64,000 bases of DNA from contig DASZTW010000005.1 in the NCBI GenBank assembly GCA_035547835.1, positions 838,706-902,705 on the forward strand, written 5' to 3'. The translations under genes were made by a program, and so were the position numbers. Shown here in pieces: positions 30,184 through 39,960 of this stretch (its first letter is position 1; each line of letters starts with the position of its first letter). Source of the stretch: Acidimicrobiales bacterium (GTDB lineage Bacteria > Actinomycetota > Acidimicrobiia > Acidimicrobiales > Iamiaceae). The notes beneath the pieces are model-generated. The model worked only from the letters and a program-made list of their open reading frames with translations. It was not told the origin of the DNA and searched no databases.

Positions 30184-31755
30184 TCAGCTGCAGCTGACAC
30201 CGGCGGGGGCGGTGTCGGGGGGAACCCGGCCCAGCACCGTGGTCGACGTGGTCGTGGTCGAGGAGCTCGACGTGGAGCTGCTCGACGACTCCGACCCCGA
30301 CCCACCCAGGCCGCCGGCGGTCGTCGACGTGGCATCTGGTGCCACGGTGCTGGCCGACGAAGCGGCGCCGCCGGTCGTCGCGGCTCTGGGATGGGCCTCG
30401 ACCGTGGTGAAGTCGGTGCCGGTGATCAGCGCGACGGTGCCTTCTGTCTGGCGCGAGTCGGGCACGAGCTGGGGCACCACCGTCAGCGAGCGAGCCAGCA
30501 GGTCGGCCTGCGCGCGGTCGTCAGGCGCGTAGCGGATCATGGTGTGCGACTGGATCTGCGAGTAGCCGAGCGTTGCGGCGTTGCCGACGCTCGTGACACC
30601 GAACCCGACCTTCTCGAGCGCGCCCGCCACGTTCGACGCCTGCCCCGCCTGGCCCGTTCCGTTGTAGACGCCGACCGACAGGAACGAGGCCGACGACTGC
30701 TGCTCGTCGTGGTTGCGGAACATGTTGAGGATCGGCTGCGCGGCGGCCTGGTCGATCTTCAGCGCGTCGGACCCGTCGGGCGCGGGATACCACCGCGTGG
30801 CGGGAACGGTGTACGACTTCAAGTGCTCGGCGTCGAAGGACTGGAAACGGTCCGCGAGGCTCTTGAGCGTGCCCAAGCTGAAGCCTTGGTCGACCGTGAC
30901 GGTGGCGACGAACGCCGAAGCCAGGTGGTCGAGCTCGGCGGGGTGGGTCAGGTAGCCCTGGCTGTTCAGCCGCGCGATCGCGTGCCGCATGAGGAACTGC
31001 TGTCGTTTGATCCGCCCGAAGTCATTGGCTTCGTCGCTCACCCAACGACCGTGGCTGTTCTGGTACTGCAGGTGCCGCGACCGGGCGAAGGCGAGCGCCA
31101 TGTCGCCGTCGAGCTTGACGCAGCCCGGTTGTTCGACGTCGAGGCCGGTGTTGCGGTCGCGCATGGCGGTGTCGAAGTAGACCGGCAGCCCGCCGATCGC
31201 GTCGACCAGGCGCTTGAAGCCCACGAAGTCGACTTGCATGAAGTGGTTGATGGAGATGCCGAACGTGGTGCTGATCGTGTCGGTGAGCACTTGCGGGCTG
31301 ATCGCGAACGCGCCGTTGATCTTCCCGCGGCCGTTGCCCTTGCCGTTCGACGGCGCGTACGACACGAACAGGTCGCGCGGGATCGACAGCACGCGCGCCG
31401 TCTTCTGCGCAGGGTCGACCCGCAGGATCATGATCGAGTCTGATCGCTGGCCGGCGTCGTACGTCCCGTTGAGGAACGCCCCCGCGTCCTTGGAGCCTTT
31501 CACGATGCCCTTGCGGCTGTCGGACCCGGTGATGAGGTAGTTCTCGGGCTCGCCGGCGGCCGCCTTGCGCAAGTTGACGTGGTACCGCTGGAGCTGGCCG
31601 TAGCGCCAGTTGACCCAGCCGACCACGCCGGCGCCCGCGAGCAAGACGATGGTCAGCAACGATCCGAGGCCGACGAGGGATCGTTGGCCCCATGAGCGGC
31701 GTCGGGGGCGGCGGCGAGGGCGCGCCCGGCCACCCGAGGTAGTGCGAGGGGTCAC
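30184..31755 (-). CDS. LytR-CpsA-Psr (LCP) family cell-wall ligase with LytR_C domain
   Basis: The 523-residue protein has a basic cytoplasmic N-terminus (residues 1-25), one membrane helix (LVGLGSLLTIVLLAGAGVVGWV) and an LCP domain. That domain has the conserved arginines and aspartates in GSDSRKG, RSDSIMILRVDP, VLSIPRDLFVSY and AFARSRHLQYQN. A LytR_C domain follows (SVGVYNGTGQAGQASNVAGAL near residue 365), then a Ser/Thr-rich tail. LCP enzymes attach polymers such as arabinogalactan or teichoic acids to peptidoglycan outside the membrane. This one may act on the product started by the WecA-like enzyme. Confidence 0.93.
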   Translation of the reverse strand: MTPRTTSGGRARPRRRPRRRSWGQRSLVGLGSLLTIVLLAGAGVVGWVNWRYGQLQRYHVNLRKAAAGEPENYLITGSDSRKGIVKGSKDAGAFLNGTYDAGQRSDSIMILRVDPAQKTARVLSIPRDLFVSYAPSNGKGNGRGKINGAFAISPQVLTDTISTTFGISINHFMQVDFVGFKRLVDAIGGLPVYFDTAMRDRNTGLDVEQPGCVKLDGDMALAFARSRHLQYQNSHGRWVSDEANDFGRIKRQQFLMRHAIARLNSQGYLTHPAELDHLASAFVATVTVDQGFSLGTLKSLADRFQSFDAEHLKSYTVPATRWYPAPDGSDALKIDQAAAQPILNMFRNHDEQQSSASFLSVGVYNGTGQAGQASNVAGALEKVGFGVTSVGNAATLGYSQIQSHTMIRYAPDDRAQADLLARSLTVVPQLVPDSRQTEGTVALITGTDFTTVEAHPRAATTGGAASSASTVAPDATSTTAGGLGGSGSESSSSSTSSSSTTTTSTTVLGRVPPDTAPAGVSCS

Positions 31756-31921
31756 GAGGGTTCGAGGTTACTCGTCACCGGGTCCCGATCGGCGGCACCC
31801 AGGGACCTCGTGTGGTCTCCGTGCACCTCGGCCACGCCAGCTCGATGGTGGTCGGGACCGCACCTCCCGCCGGTAGTGTCGGCTCCATCGACACCGATCC
31901 GACGACGAGGATGGTTCGCAC

Positions 31922-33085
31922 GTGACCGACACCGCGACCCCGGCCGCGAAGCCCGCGCGGGAGCGCTGGACACCGCAGTGGCTCGAGCTGTTCGACGAGG
32001 TGATCACCACCGGCCTGTGCACCGGCTGCGCGGCGTGCGTGATCTCGTGCCCGCACGACGTCATCGGCTACGAGCACGGCCAGGGCGGCTTCAAGCCGTT
32101 CCACCTCGAAGAGGAGCTCGGCGAGGGCGACTGCACCCACGGCCAGCGGGGTTGCACCTCGTGCACCCGGGCCTGCCCGCGCTTTCGCCTCTGGGAGCCT
32201 CAAGCCGACGAGCTCTTGTTCGGGCGGGTGCGCGAGGCCGATGAGCCGTCCGGCATCACCGGCGACGTGTTCTTGGCTCGTGCCACCGATCCGGCGGTGC
32301 ACGAGGGCGGGCAGGACGGCGGCCTGGTCTCCGCCATCCTCATCTACGCGCTCGAACACGACGTGATCGATGCGGCGCTGGTCTCGTACCTCGAAGGCGA
32401 CGGCTCCTCGTGGACCGCGGTCCCGGGCGTGGCCCGCAACCGCGACGATGTGCTGCGCTCCGCGGGCAGCCGCTACACGTATTCCGCGAACACGTTGGCC
32501 TACAACGACGCGATCGACGGCGGCGCCGAGCGGATCGCGCTCGTCGGCATGAGCTGCCAGAGCTCTGCGCCGCCGGTGATGAAGGCCCGCAAGATCGGCA
32601 AGGTCGGGCGACGCCTCACGCTCAACATCGGCCTGCTGTGCTCCAAGACGTTCGACGACGCGATCTTCAGCGAGCTGTTCGAAGCCAAGTACGGCATCGC
32701 CCGGACCGACATCAAGAAGGTCAACATCAAGGGCAAGTTCCAGATCTGGACCAACGACGGCGAGTACCACGAGGTGCCCCTCAAGGAGTGCCACGCCTGG
32801 ACGCGCGAGGGCTGCAAGATGTGCCCCGACTTCGCGGCAGAGCACGCCGACATCTCCACCGGGGGCATCGGCGCGTTCAACGACTGGACGCTCACCGTGG
32901 TGCGCACCGACGCCGGCCGCGAGGTGATCGAGGGCATGGTCGAGGCAGGGATGATAGAGACCCGGCCCGGCGACGACGATCCCGGCGCCATCGCCTTGAT
33001 GCACAAGCTGGCGGCGAACAGCCGCAAGCGCTGGCCGGAGTTCGCGGTCGAGGCGCCGGGTCGGCGGCCCGCACCACCCGCCTGA
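31922..33085 (+). CDS. coenzyme F420 hydrogenase/dehydrogenase beta-subunit (FrhB) family protein
   Basis: The 387-residue iron-sulfur flavoprotein has two 4Fe-4S cysteine sets at the N-terminus (Cys33/36/39/43 in GLCTGCAACVISCPHD and Cys71/78/81/85). The FrhB/FdhB domains follow, with GLLCSKTFDDA and GCKMCPDFAAEHADIS near residue 299. FrhB-type proteins pass electrons between Fe-S partners and deazaflavin F420 (or ferredoxin/NAD(P)H). No hydrogenase genes are adjacent, so the partner is unknown. The GTG start is followed by an Ala/Pro-rich leader. Confidence 0.85.
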   Translation: MTDTATPAAKPARERWTPQWLELFDEVITTGLCTGCAACVISCPHDVIGYEHGQGGFKPFHLEEELGEGDCTHGQRGCTSCTRACPRFRLWEPQADELLFGRVREADEPSGITGDVFLARATDPAVHEGGQDGGLVSAILIYALEHDVIDAALVSYLEGDGSSWTAVPGVARNRDDVLRSAGSRYTYSANTLAYNDAIDGGAERIALVGMSCQSSAPPVMKARKIGKVGRRLTLNIGLLCSKTFDDAIFSELFEAKYGIARTDIKKVNIKGKFQIWTNDGEYHEVPLKECHAWTREGCKMCPDFAAEHADISTGGIGAFNDWTLTVVRTDAGREVIEGMVEAGMIETRPGDDDPGAIALMHKLAANSRKRWPEFAVEAPGRRPAPPA

Positions 33086-33092
33086 GCGCGGG

Positions 33093-33446
33093 TTACGACT
33101 GCTGCTGGCAGGTGTCGAGGTAGCCGACCATCTTGCGGCCGGCGGGGCCGAGCTCGTCGAGCGGCTTCTTCTTCGAGCGCAAGTCGTCCTGGAGCTTCTT
33201 GAACTCCTTGAACGGCTCGGCTTTCTTGAACTTGTCGTAGACGCAGCCGCAGACCTTGGCCGGGATCGACGTGCCGCCGGTGGTGGTGCTGCACGACTCC
33301 ACGAAGGTCTTGCGGATCTTGCCGCTGTACGCGGTGGGCGTGGTGGAGCACGACGACAGTGCGACGACCGCCAGCAACCCGATGACCACGGCGGCGAGCA
33401 GTCGGTAACGGGGGCGCGTCACACGAGCCGGAGTGGTGAGAGACAT
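33093..33446 (-). CDS. small secreted lipoprotein, unknown function
   Basis: This 117-residue protein has a basic N-terminus, a hydrophobic stretch (LLAAVVIGLLAVVALSSC) and a lipobox ending at Cys near residue 33, so it should be a membrane-anchored lipoprotein. The mature part is Lys-rich with further cysteines (ESCSTT, VCGCVYDKF, DTCQQQS) that could form disulfides. I do not recognise the family. It converges on the FrhB-like gene with a 7-nt gap. Confidence 0.75.
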   Translation of the reverse strand: MSLTTPARVTRPRYRLLAAVVIGLLAVVALSSCSTTPTAYSGKIRKTFVESCSTTTGGTSIPAKVCGCVYDKFKKAEPFKEFKKLQDDLRSKKKPLDELGPAGRKMVGYLDTCQQQS

Positions 33447-33531
33447 CGGCGAAACGCTAATCCAGGCGCCGCCGGCCGCTGGAATCGTGACATCCCCGAC
33501 CGCGGACGGTGGTCGGACCTAGGGTCCCGAC

Positions 33532-34902
33532 ATGGAACCCGAGGTCGCCCCGCCCGCACGACCCGCCTACGAGCAGGTCCTGCCGCCCAACCACCGACCC
33601 CTTCCGCGGGTGCCGTCGGTGCTCGCTGCGGCCGGCGGTGTGATGTTGGTGGCCGGGTTCGTGGTGCTCATCGGGCAGTTCCCCGACAGCCAGCGTCGCT
33701 GGCTCGCGATCCTCACCGCCGTGATCCTCGAGGCCGCGGCGGTGGCAGGGCTGTGGGCGCTGCGCCATCGTCCGACGTACACCGGCGCGGTCACGGTGTC
33801 GCTCCTCGGCGTCCTACCAGCCTGGTTCTTCTTGGTGGTCGACCCGCACTCGCGCCAGCCGTTCGAGTCCCCCGGCGACCTCAAGACCAAGGCCACGATC
33901 ATCTTGTTGCTGGCCATCGTGGGATGGGTGTTGCTGTTCTTCCTCGCGCCGGTAGCCCGCCAGACCGTGTTCGCCGCGGCGGGGCTCGCCGCGCTGGCGA
34001 TCCTGCTGGTGATCCAGATCGCGTTCACGACGTCGTCGCCGCGGATCGTCGGCCAACCGGCGCCCGCCGGTCACGCGACGCACGTGCACCCCGCGGCCGC
34101 CCACCAGACGGGTGACGACGGGTCGTCAGATTCCTTTGGCTCCACCGACCCGTACGCCGGCGACTACTCCGACTCCTACAGCGACAGCTACTCCGACAGC
34201 TACAGCGACGACTACTCCGACTCCTACAGCGACGACTACTCCGACTCGTTCAGCGACGACTACTCCGACTCCTACGGCGACAGCGGCTCGGGCTCGTTCG
34301 ACGGGTCCACCAGCGAGTTGGGGCCGCTGGCCATCAGCCCGGCCGACTTGTTCGGCGTCGACTTCGCGCCCGGCAAGTTCGCCAGCGTGCTGGTGGTGCT
34401 CGGACTGCTCTACCTCGGCGCGGCGACGTTGCTCGACAAGGCGGGGCAGTCGCGGATCGCCACTGCGGGCTTCGCGATCGGGGTTCCCGTCGTCACGGTC
34501 GGGTTGGTCACCTCAGGGGCGACCGACTTCGGGCTGTGGGGAGCGTCGATCCTCGGCCTGCTGATCGCGCTGGGCGTGACCTGGTCCGGGGTCAAGGGCG
34601 CTCGGCGCTTCACGTCGTGGTTCGCGGGGGTGGGTGTGGTGATCGCCCTCGCCGCCATGATCATCCGGCTGTTCTCCAAGAGCGCCACCGGCGGGGGCGT
34701 CGCGCTGCTGCTGTGCGGCTTGGCGATCATCGTGGTGGTCGACCGGGTGGCGAAGGGCCCGACCGACCCGTTCCCCCACGACGACGGCCGCCTACCCGGA
34801 CGGCCCGGGACGCCGCCGCCGACCGCCAGCCCCGCGTTCGTCGCCAGCCCCGCGGTGGCCGGCGACCCGACTACGCCGAGGCCAGGTCCACCGCTCGCTT
34901 GA
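33532..34902 (+). CDS. polytopic membrane protein with an Asp/Ser/Tyr repeat loop
   Basis: The 456-residue protein has about five membrane helices in residues 28-165. A hydrophilic loop (about 175-265) comes next, then five or so more helices (about 270-425) and a Pro-rich tail. The loop holds a striking run of short repeats of the SDSY/SDDY type, encoded at 34159-34290. Family unknown. The repeat is acidic and tyrosine-rich, which could bind cations or be modified. The 3' end overlaps udgB on the other strand by 32 nt. Confidence 0.75.
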   Translation: MEPEVAPPARPAYEQVLPPNHRPLPRVPSVLAAAGGVMLVAGFVVLIGQFPDSQRRWLAILTAVILEAAAVAGLWALRHRPTYTGAVTVSLLGVLPAWFFLVVDPHSRQPFESPGDLKTKATIILLLAIVGWVLLFFLAPVARQTVFAAAGLAALAILLVIQIAFTTSSPRIVGQPAPAGHATHVHPAAAHQTGDDGSSDSFGSTDPYAGDYSDSYSDSYSDSYSDDYSDSYSDDYSDSFSDDYSDSYGDSGSGSFDGSTSELGPLAISPADLFGVDFAPGKFASVLVVLGLLYLGAATLLDKAGQSRIATAGFAIGVPVVTVGLVTSGATDFGLWGASILGLLIALGVTWSGVKGARRFTSWFAGVGVVIALAAMIIRLFSKSATGGGVALLLCGLAIIVVVDRVAKGPTDPFPHDDGRLPGRPGTPPPTASPAFVASPAVAGDPTTPRPGPPLA

Positions 34903-35545
34903 CCACCTGGTCGAACCCCGCCGGCGTGAGCTTGCCGGTGAAGGTGTTCTGCTGGCTGACGTGGTACGAACCGACCACGTGGCGCCCATCGGGCAGCGGC
35001 ACCTCGACGCCATGGCCGAACCGCGGGCGGGGCCGCACGCCGAGAATGCCGCACAGCACCTGGTAACCGAAGCTGCCGAGCACGATGGCCACCCGCCACG
35101 GCACCAGGTCGAGCTCGGCCTCGAGGAACGGCCGGCACTGATCGCGCTCGGCCACGGTCGGCTTGTTCGCCGGCGGCGCGCACCGGACCGGCGCCGTGAT
35201 CCACACACCGTCGAGTCGCAAACCGTCGTCGATGCCCGTGCTCGTGGGCTGGTTCGCCAACCCCGCCCGGTGCAGCGCCGCGTAGAGGAAGTCGCCGGAT
35301 CGGTCGCCGGTGAACATGCGGCCGGTGCGGTTGGCGCCATGCGCCGCGGGGGCCAGCCCGACGACCACGATGCGGGCGTCGGGATCGCCGAACCCGGGCA
35401 CGGGCTTGGCCCAGTAGTCCTGGTCGGCGAACGCCGCGCGCTTCTCACGGCCCACCCGCTCGCGCCACTCCACGAGGCGCGGGCACGCGCGGCAGGCCAC
35501 GATGCGACGCTCCAGCGCCGCGAGGTCGTCGTCTCGGGCGGACAT
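34871..35545 (-). CDS. uracil-DNA glycosylase, family 5 (UdgB-like)
   Basis: The 224-residue Fe-S DNA glycosylase removes uracil and some other deaminated bases. Cluster cysteines include [12 protein letters not shown] at the N-terminus, with further Cys in the [17 protein letters not shown] region. The active-site segments are [19 protein letters not shown] and [16 protein letters not shown]. These match family 5 better than family 4; the second motif has Val where Pro is common. The ATG at 35545 is chosen because homology begins there. Confidence 0.88.
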   Translation of the reverse strand: MSARDDDLAALERRIVACRACPRLVEWRERVGREKRAAFADQDYWAKPVPGFGDPDARIVVVGLAPAAHGANRTGRMFTGDRSGDFLYAALHRAGLANQPTSTGIDDGLRLDGVWITAPVRCAPPANKPTVAERDQCRPFLEAELDLVPWRVAIVLGSFGYQVLCGILGVRPRPRFGHGVEVPLPDGRHVVGSYHVSQQNTFTGKLTPAGFDQVVKRAVDLASA

Positions 35546-35594
35546 CGCGGCGACGGTAGCGCCACCGTCCGCGTCCCCCTGTAGCGTCGCCACG

Positions 35595-36287
35595 ATGGCT
35601 CCCCGAACCGGTGCGGCGAACGGCCAGACCCGCAAGCGTCGAGCGCCCTCGCGCGACGGCACCAAACCCACGTTGGTGCTGCTGGTCCGACACGGGCAGA
35701 CCCCCACCACCGGATCCGTGCTGCCGGGGCGGGCGAAAGGCCTCCACCTCGCCGACAAGGGCCGCGAGCAGGCCGCCCGGGCGGGTGAGCGCATCGCAGC
35801 GCTCCGCAAGGTGGCCGCGGTCTACGCGTCGCCGCTCGAGCGCACCAAGGAGACGGCCGCGCCGATCGCCACGGCCACCGGCAACCGCGTACGAGTCGAC
35901 CGGGGCCTGTTGGAGTGCGACTTCGGCGACTGGACCGGCAAGGAGCTCAAGGCGCTCATGAAGCTGCCGGAGTGGAAGGCCGTGCAGCGCTACCCGAGCG
36001 GCTTCCGGTTCCCCGGAGGCGAGTCGTTCGCCGAGATGCAGACACGCATCGTCGGCGCCCTCCAAGGGCTGGTCGCGGCGCATCCCGGCGAGACGGTGGT
36101 GGCCGTGTCGCACGCCGATCCGATCAAGGCGGCCGTCGCGCACGCGCTCGGCACCCACCTCGACCTGTTCCAGCGGATTGTGGTGTCGCCGTGCTCGGTC
36201 ACCGCCGTCGCGTACGGTCCGACCGGACCGGTGGTCCTGGCCGTGAACTCCACCGGCGACGACCTCTCGACCCTCGTCCCCTCCTGA
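35595..36287 (+). CDS. histidine phosphatase, MSMEG_4193-type probable phosphomutase
   Basis: This 230-residue protein has the phosphohistidine motif [12 protein letters not shown] near residue 32, the [10 protein letters not shown] segment and the second histidine in [12 protein letters not shown]. It belongs to the branch found in Actinobacteria beside DUF3090 and SCO1664-family genes, as here (11 nt and then 2 nt apart). The substrate is unknown. The phosphoglycerate mutase name would be over-specific. Confidence 0.87.
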   Translation: MAPRTGAANGQTRKRRAPSRDGTKPTLVLLVRHGQTPTTGSVLPGRAKGLHLADKGREQAARAGERIAALRKVAAVYASPLERTKETAAPIATATGNRVRVDRGLLECDFGDWTGKELKALMKLPEWKAVQRYPSGFRFPGGESFAEMQTRIVGALQGLVAAHPGETVVAVSHADPIKAAVAHALGTHLDLFQRIVVSPCSVTAVAYGPTGPVVLAVNSTGDDLSTLVPS

Positions 36288-36298
36288 CCGGTTCGCTC

Positions 36299-36838
36299 AT
36301 GCCATCGCTCAACGAGTCCTTCGACTTCCCGGATCCCGACCACGTCGTGCCCGCAGCCATCGGCGAGCCCGGTCGGCGGGTGTTCTCGATCCAGATCCAC
36401 CAGGCAGGCGACGTGGTGGCCCTCAAGTGCGAGAAGCAGCAGATGATCGCGCTGGCCGAACATCTCGAAGCGCTCGTGGCAGATCTCCCTCCCGCCAGCG
36501 CCGCCGAGCTGGGCGAAGCCGCCGACCTCGAGCCGGCGTGGGCCATCGGGGTGCTCGGCTTGGCGTACGACCGCGACCTCGACCGCGTGGTGGTCATGGC
36601 GCAGGAAGTCCAGGTGATCGAGGAAGGCGATGCTGAGGGCGACGAGGACCCCACAGCCGAGCTCGACCCCGACGCCGCCACCGCCCGCATCGCCATGACC
36701 CGTGGGCAGGCCCGCCGGTTCATCGACACCGCGGTCGAGCTCGTGGGTGCCGGGCGACCGACCTGCCCGATCTGTGGGCGACCCATGGACCCCGCAGGTC
36801 ACGTCTGCCCACGCAGCAACGGCCACAGCCCGCATTGA
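36299..36838 (+). CDS. DUF3090 family protein
   Basis: The 179-residue protein is the second member of the conserved actinobacterial trio. It has FSIQIHQAGDVVALKCEKQQMIALAEHLEALV in the first half and a C-terminal CPICGRPMDPAGHVCP motif with four Cys-class ligands, probably binding zinc. Function unknown. Close spacing to both neighbours suggests one operon. Confidence 0.87.
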   Translation: MPSLNESFDFPDPDHVVPAAIGEPGRRVFSIQIHQAGDVVALKCEKQQMIALAEHLEALVADLPPASAAELGEAADLEPAWAIGVLGLAYDRDLDRVVVMAQEVQVIEEGDAEGDEDPTAELDPDAATARIAMTRGQARRFIDTAVELVGAGRPTCPICGRPMDPAGHVCPRSNGHSPH

Positions 36839-36840
36839 CC

Positions 36841-37623
36841 ATGCGGCACGCCGCCGTCCCCGTCCCGCCACCGCTCGAACACGGCGACATCGAACTGCTG
36901 AGCCGCATGCCGTGGAGCTCGAACGCCACGTTCCTCGCCCGAGTCGGCTGCCCGCCCTCTCCCGGCGACGCGGCGAACACGGCTGAGGGGGCTGGCACGG
37001 CGGGTCAGGCTGGCGAGGCCGACGTGCCCCAAGTGCTGGCGATCTACAAGCCCGGCCGCGGCGAGCGCGAATTGTGGGACTTCCCCGGTGGTCTGTACCG
37101 ACGGGAGCGAGCGGCGTACGTGCTCGCCGAGGCACTGGGCTGGGCGCTCGTACCGCCGACGGTGATCCGCGAAGGCCCCCTCGGCGAAGGGTCACTCCAA
37201 CTGTTCGTCGAGCACGACCCCGACCAGCACTACCTCGCGCTGGTCGAAGACGGACCGGCCGCGCTGCTCGACCAGTTCCGTCGCCTGTGCGCGTTCGACG
37301 TGCTGTGCAACAACACCGACCGCAAGAGCGGCCACTGCCTGCTCGACGCCGACGAACACGTGTGGGCCATCGACAACGGCTTGGCGTTCCACTCGGAGTT
37401 CAAGCTGCGGACGGTGATCTGGGACTTCGCAGGCGAGCAACTGCCCGGCGACGTCGCCGACGACCTCGCGGCGCTGGTGGCGAGCGGCCTGCCGGCTGAG
37501 CTGTCCGATCTGCTCGATCCGTTCGAGCGCGACGCGGTGCTGACGCGTGCGGGCGCCCTCGTCGCGGAAGGCGAGTTCCCCGTCGACCCCACCGGCCGGC
37601 GCTGGCCCTGGCCGCTGGTCTGA
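36841..37623 (+). CDS. SCO1664-family protein with kinase-like catalytic motifs
   Basis: The 260-residue protein is the third member of the trio. The segment [19 protein letters not shown] near residue 156, followed by [10 protein letters not shown], matches the catalytic loop (N-x-DR) and metal-binding Asp of the PI3K/HipA-like kinase fold. The early segment [20 protein letters not shown] supplies a candidate ATP-binding lysine. A kinase activity on protein or small molecule is inferred. The ATG is 2 nt after the DUF3090 stop. Confidence 0.83.
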   Translation: MRHAAVPVPPPLEHGDIELLSRMPWSSNATFLARVGCPPSPGDAANTAEGAGTAGQAGEADVPQVLAIYKPGRGERELWDFPGGLYRRERAAYVLAEALGWALVPPTVIREGPLGEGSLQLFVEHDPDQHYLALVEDGPAALLDQFRRLCAFDVLCNNTDRKSGHCLLDADEHVWAIDNGLAFHSEFKLRTVIWDFAGEQLPGDVADDLAALVASGLPAELSDLLDPFERDAVLTRAGALVAEGEFPVDPTGRRWPWPLV

Positions 37624-37628
37624 CGGCC

Positions 37629-38858
37629 GTGGCAGCCAGCGGCCGAAACGCCGACTTGGTCGAGTTGGGCGATCTCGACGAGTTGGTGCGCCACGTCGAC
37701 CGGTTGGTCGACGGGCGCGAGTGGCCCGGCCTCGTCGACCTCCACGACCGCTGCCGGCGCGCGCTCGCCCGCGGCAAGCAGCTGTGGCCGATCGCGTCGC
37801 TGGTGGAGTACCGCTTGGCGCTCGAGGCTCCCGGCGAGTGGGCGGCCCAGATGCTCACCGACGAGCACGGCCGCTTCACCCTCGGTCCGTTGCCCGAAGT
37901 GGCGGCGTCGACGCACCAGTGGTCCGAGCTGGCACCGCACCTGGTGCCCGGCCCGCTGGCCGTCGTGTTCGCCCACGAGCGGGTGGTGCGCGGGGAGGAC
38001 TTGGCGGGCGTCGACCTCCCCGGCCCGCCCGTGCTCGACCTGCCGCTGACGCTCGCCCCGTGGGAGCCGTCCTACCCGCTGGCGACCTACCGGAGCTTCG
38101 CGGCCGACTTCCCCACCCCGCAGAGCTCGAATGGTGCCCCGGCCGCGCACGTCGTGCCGGGGCCAGGCGGGGGGACCCTGCGGGTAGCCACGAACGACGC
38201 GCCACACGACCGCGCCCGCGACCACACGCCCCATGCCGACGCCGACGCCGCCCATGCCGAACCCCGCAACGGGCCAACCGACAAGGCCGACGCCCGCACG
38301 CCCCAGGACGAACCCCGCAACGGGCCACCCGACAACGCCAACGCCGACGCCCGCACGCCCCATGCCGAACCCCGCAACGGGCCACCCGACAACGCCGACG
38401 CCCGCACGCCCCAGGACGACCCGGCCGCGCGGGCGTTGGCTGGTCTGGCGCGCACGTGGATCACCGAGTCGAACGGCCGCGTCGACGCGGTCGCGGTGGC
38501 CGGCGACGCCGTGGCCGCCATCCATCGCATCGCGCCAGTCGAGGTGCGCGTCACCCCGATCGAGCCGGCGGACGCACTGGCCGACATGGCGTGGACCGCG
38601 GCGAGCGGCGGCGCACACGGCCGCCGGCGCGGCATGGCGGCCGGACGCTTCGAGGCGTGGTGGACCGCGGTGGCGCTCTGCGGCTTCGACGAGGACGAGC
38701 CCGTCGAGCCCGACCAGCTCGGTCAGGCGGTCGCCGAGCTGCGTTGGTACCGGTGGGACGCGATGGAACCCGCCACCGGTTGGGAGCTACGGCTCGCCGT
38801 CGAAGATCCCGACGACGGCTTGGCCTGGGCGGTCGCCGCTACCGACGCGTCGCTGTAG
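37629..38858 (+). CDS. hypothetical protein with a Pro/Asn/Asp-rich tandem-repeat linker
   Basis: The 409-residue protein starts at a GTG 5 nt after the SCO1664-family gene and is probably in the same operon. Residues about 1-175 and 265-409 are ordinary soluble sequence without a family I recognise. Between them a disordered linker carries three copies of an [19 protein letters not shown] unit. At DNA level the unit starts at 38259, 38310 and 38367 (51- and 57-nt spacing). The linker length may vary between strains. Confidence 0.7.
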   Translation: MAASGRNADLVELGDLDELVRHVDRLVDGREWPGLVDLHDRCRRALARGKQLWPIASLVEYRLALEAPGEWAAQMLTDEHGRFTLGPLPEVAASTHQWSELAPHLVPGPLAVVFAHERVVRGEDLAGVDLPGPPVLDLPLTLAPWEPSYPLATYRSFAADFPTPQSSNGAPAAHVVPGPGGGTLRVATNDAPHDRARDHTPHADADAAHAEPRNGPTDKADARTPQDEPRNGPPDNANADARTPHAEPRNGPPDNADARTPQDDPAARALAGLARTWITESNGRVDAVAVAGDAVAAIHRIAPVEVRVTPIEPADALADMAWTAASGGAHGRRRGMAAGRFEAWWTAVALCGFDEDEPVEPDQLGQAVAELRWYRWDAMEPATGWELRLAVEDPDDGLAWAVAATDASL

Positions 38859-38905
38859 CTGCACCCGTCCCCGGAGCGACGGCGCCACCCCCACCAACCC
38901 CACTC

Positions 38906-38952
38906 TGCTGTGAGCAGAAAGCCACCTCCTGGGTGGCCAAGTGCTCACAGCA
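38906..38952. terminator. hairpin of the 1611-1649 family, probable bidirectional terminator
   Basis: TGCTGTGAGCA at 38906-38916 and GCCACC at 38921-38926 pair with the right arm 38932-38952, leaving a 4-nt internal mismatch. The right arm holds GGTGGCCAAGTGCTCAC, almost identical to the element near glpX. It lies between two convergent genes, ending 18 nt before the etfA stop. Confidence 0.65.
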
Positions 38953-38970
38953 CGGAGGTTGTTTTGCGGG

Positions 38971-39939
38971 TCAGCGGGCTTGGAGGGCCTCGATGAGCTT
39001 CGGGAGGACCTTGTGGACGTCGCCCACGATGCCGAGGTCGGCGACCGAGAAGATCGGCGCCTCGGGGTCCTTGTTCACGGCGATGATGTTCTTCGAGCCC
39101 TTCATGCCGACCAGGTGCTGGGTGGCACCGGAGATCCCGCACGCCATGTAGACGGTGGGCTTCACGACCTTGCCGGTCTGACCGACCTGGTGCGAGTACG
39201 GCACCCAGCCGGCGTCGACGATGGCGCGAGAGGCGCCCGGCGCACCTTTGAGGAGCTTGGCCAGGGTCTCGATCATCTCGTACTTGCCGGCTTCACCGAG
39301 GCCTCGACCACCGGAGACGACCACTTCGGCCTCGTCGAGCTTCGGGCCGGTGCTCTCCTCGACGTGGTGGTCGGTGATCGTCGCGCCGCTCGTGCCCGGC
39401 GTGTCGGGCACGGCGAGGGCCTCGACCGCAGCCGGGCCGCCACCGCTCTCCTCGGCCGGGAACGACTTCGGGCGGATCAACACGAGGTTCGGGCCCGGTG
39501 TCGTGAACCGGGTCTTGACGATCTGCGTGCCACCGAAAACAGGCTCGGTTACGACAACCGTGTCGCCGTCGAGCTCGAGGTCGATGTTGTTGGTGAGGGC
39601 GGCCTTGTCGAGCCGCACCGACAGGCGAGCGGCGATGTCCCGACCGTCGTACGTGGTGCCGAACACGACCAGGTCGGGGGCGTCGCCGCCTTCGATCTTG
39701 GCGGCCAGCGCGGCAGCGACCGGGACACCCGGCAGGGCTCCGCTGAGGTCACCCGTCGCGTAGACCTTCGACGCGCCGTGCGCGCCCAAGGTGGCGGCCA
39801 CCGCGTCGGCGTCGGCACCGGAGTAGAAGCACTCGACGGTGTCCGCGATCTCGCGGGCCTTTGCCAGGATCTCGAGGGTGATGGTGGCGACCTTGCCGTC
39901 GGCAGCCTCGGCGTGCACCCAGATGCGTGAGAGAGCCAC
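38971..39939 (-). CDS. etfA: electron transfer flavoprotein alpha subunit
   Basis: The 322-residue protein binds FAD through its C-terminal domain ([53 protein letters not shown]). It carries electrons from acyl-CoA and other dehydrogenases to ETF:quinone oxidoreductase. It follows etfB by 20 nt. Confidence 0.96.
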   Translation of the reverse strand: MALSRIWVHAEAADGKVATITLEILAKAREIADTVECFYSGADADAVAATLGAHGASKVYATGDLSGALPGVPVAAALAAKIEGGDAPDLVVFGTTYDGRDIAARLSVRLDKAALTNNIDLELDGDTVVVTEPVFGGTQIVKTRFTTPGPNLVLIRPKSFPAEESGGGPAAVEALAVPDTPGTSGATITDHHVEESTGPKLDEAEVVVSGGRGLGEAGKYEMIETLAKLLKGAPGASRAIVDAGWVPYSHQVGQTGKVVKPTVYMACGISGATQHLVGMKGSKNIIAVNKDPEAPIFSVADLGIVGDVHKVLPKLIEALQAR

Positions 39940-39960
39940 TGGTTGTTTCCTTCCCTTCCC

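Noticed and set aside
34159..34300. Short regular repeats considered as a CRISPR or minisatellite array
   Set aside because: They are in frame, encode SDSY/SDDY units and have no spacers. The repeats at 38259-38420 are likewise coding. No CRISPR array was seen anywhere.
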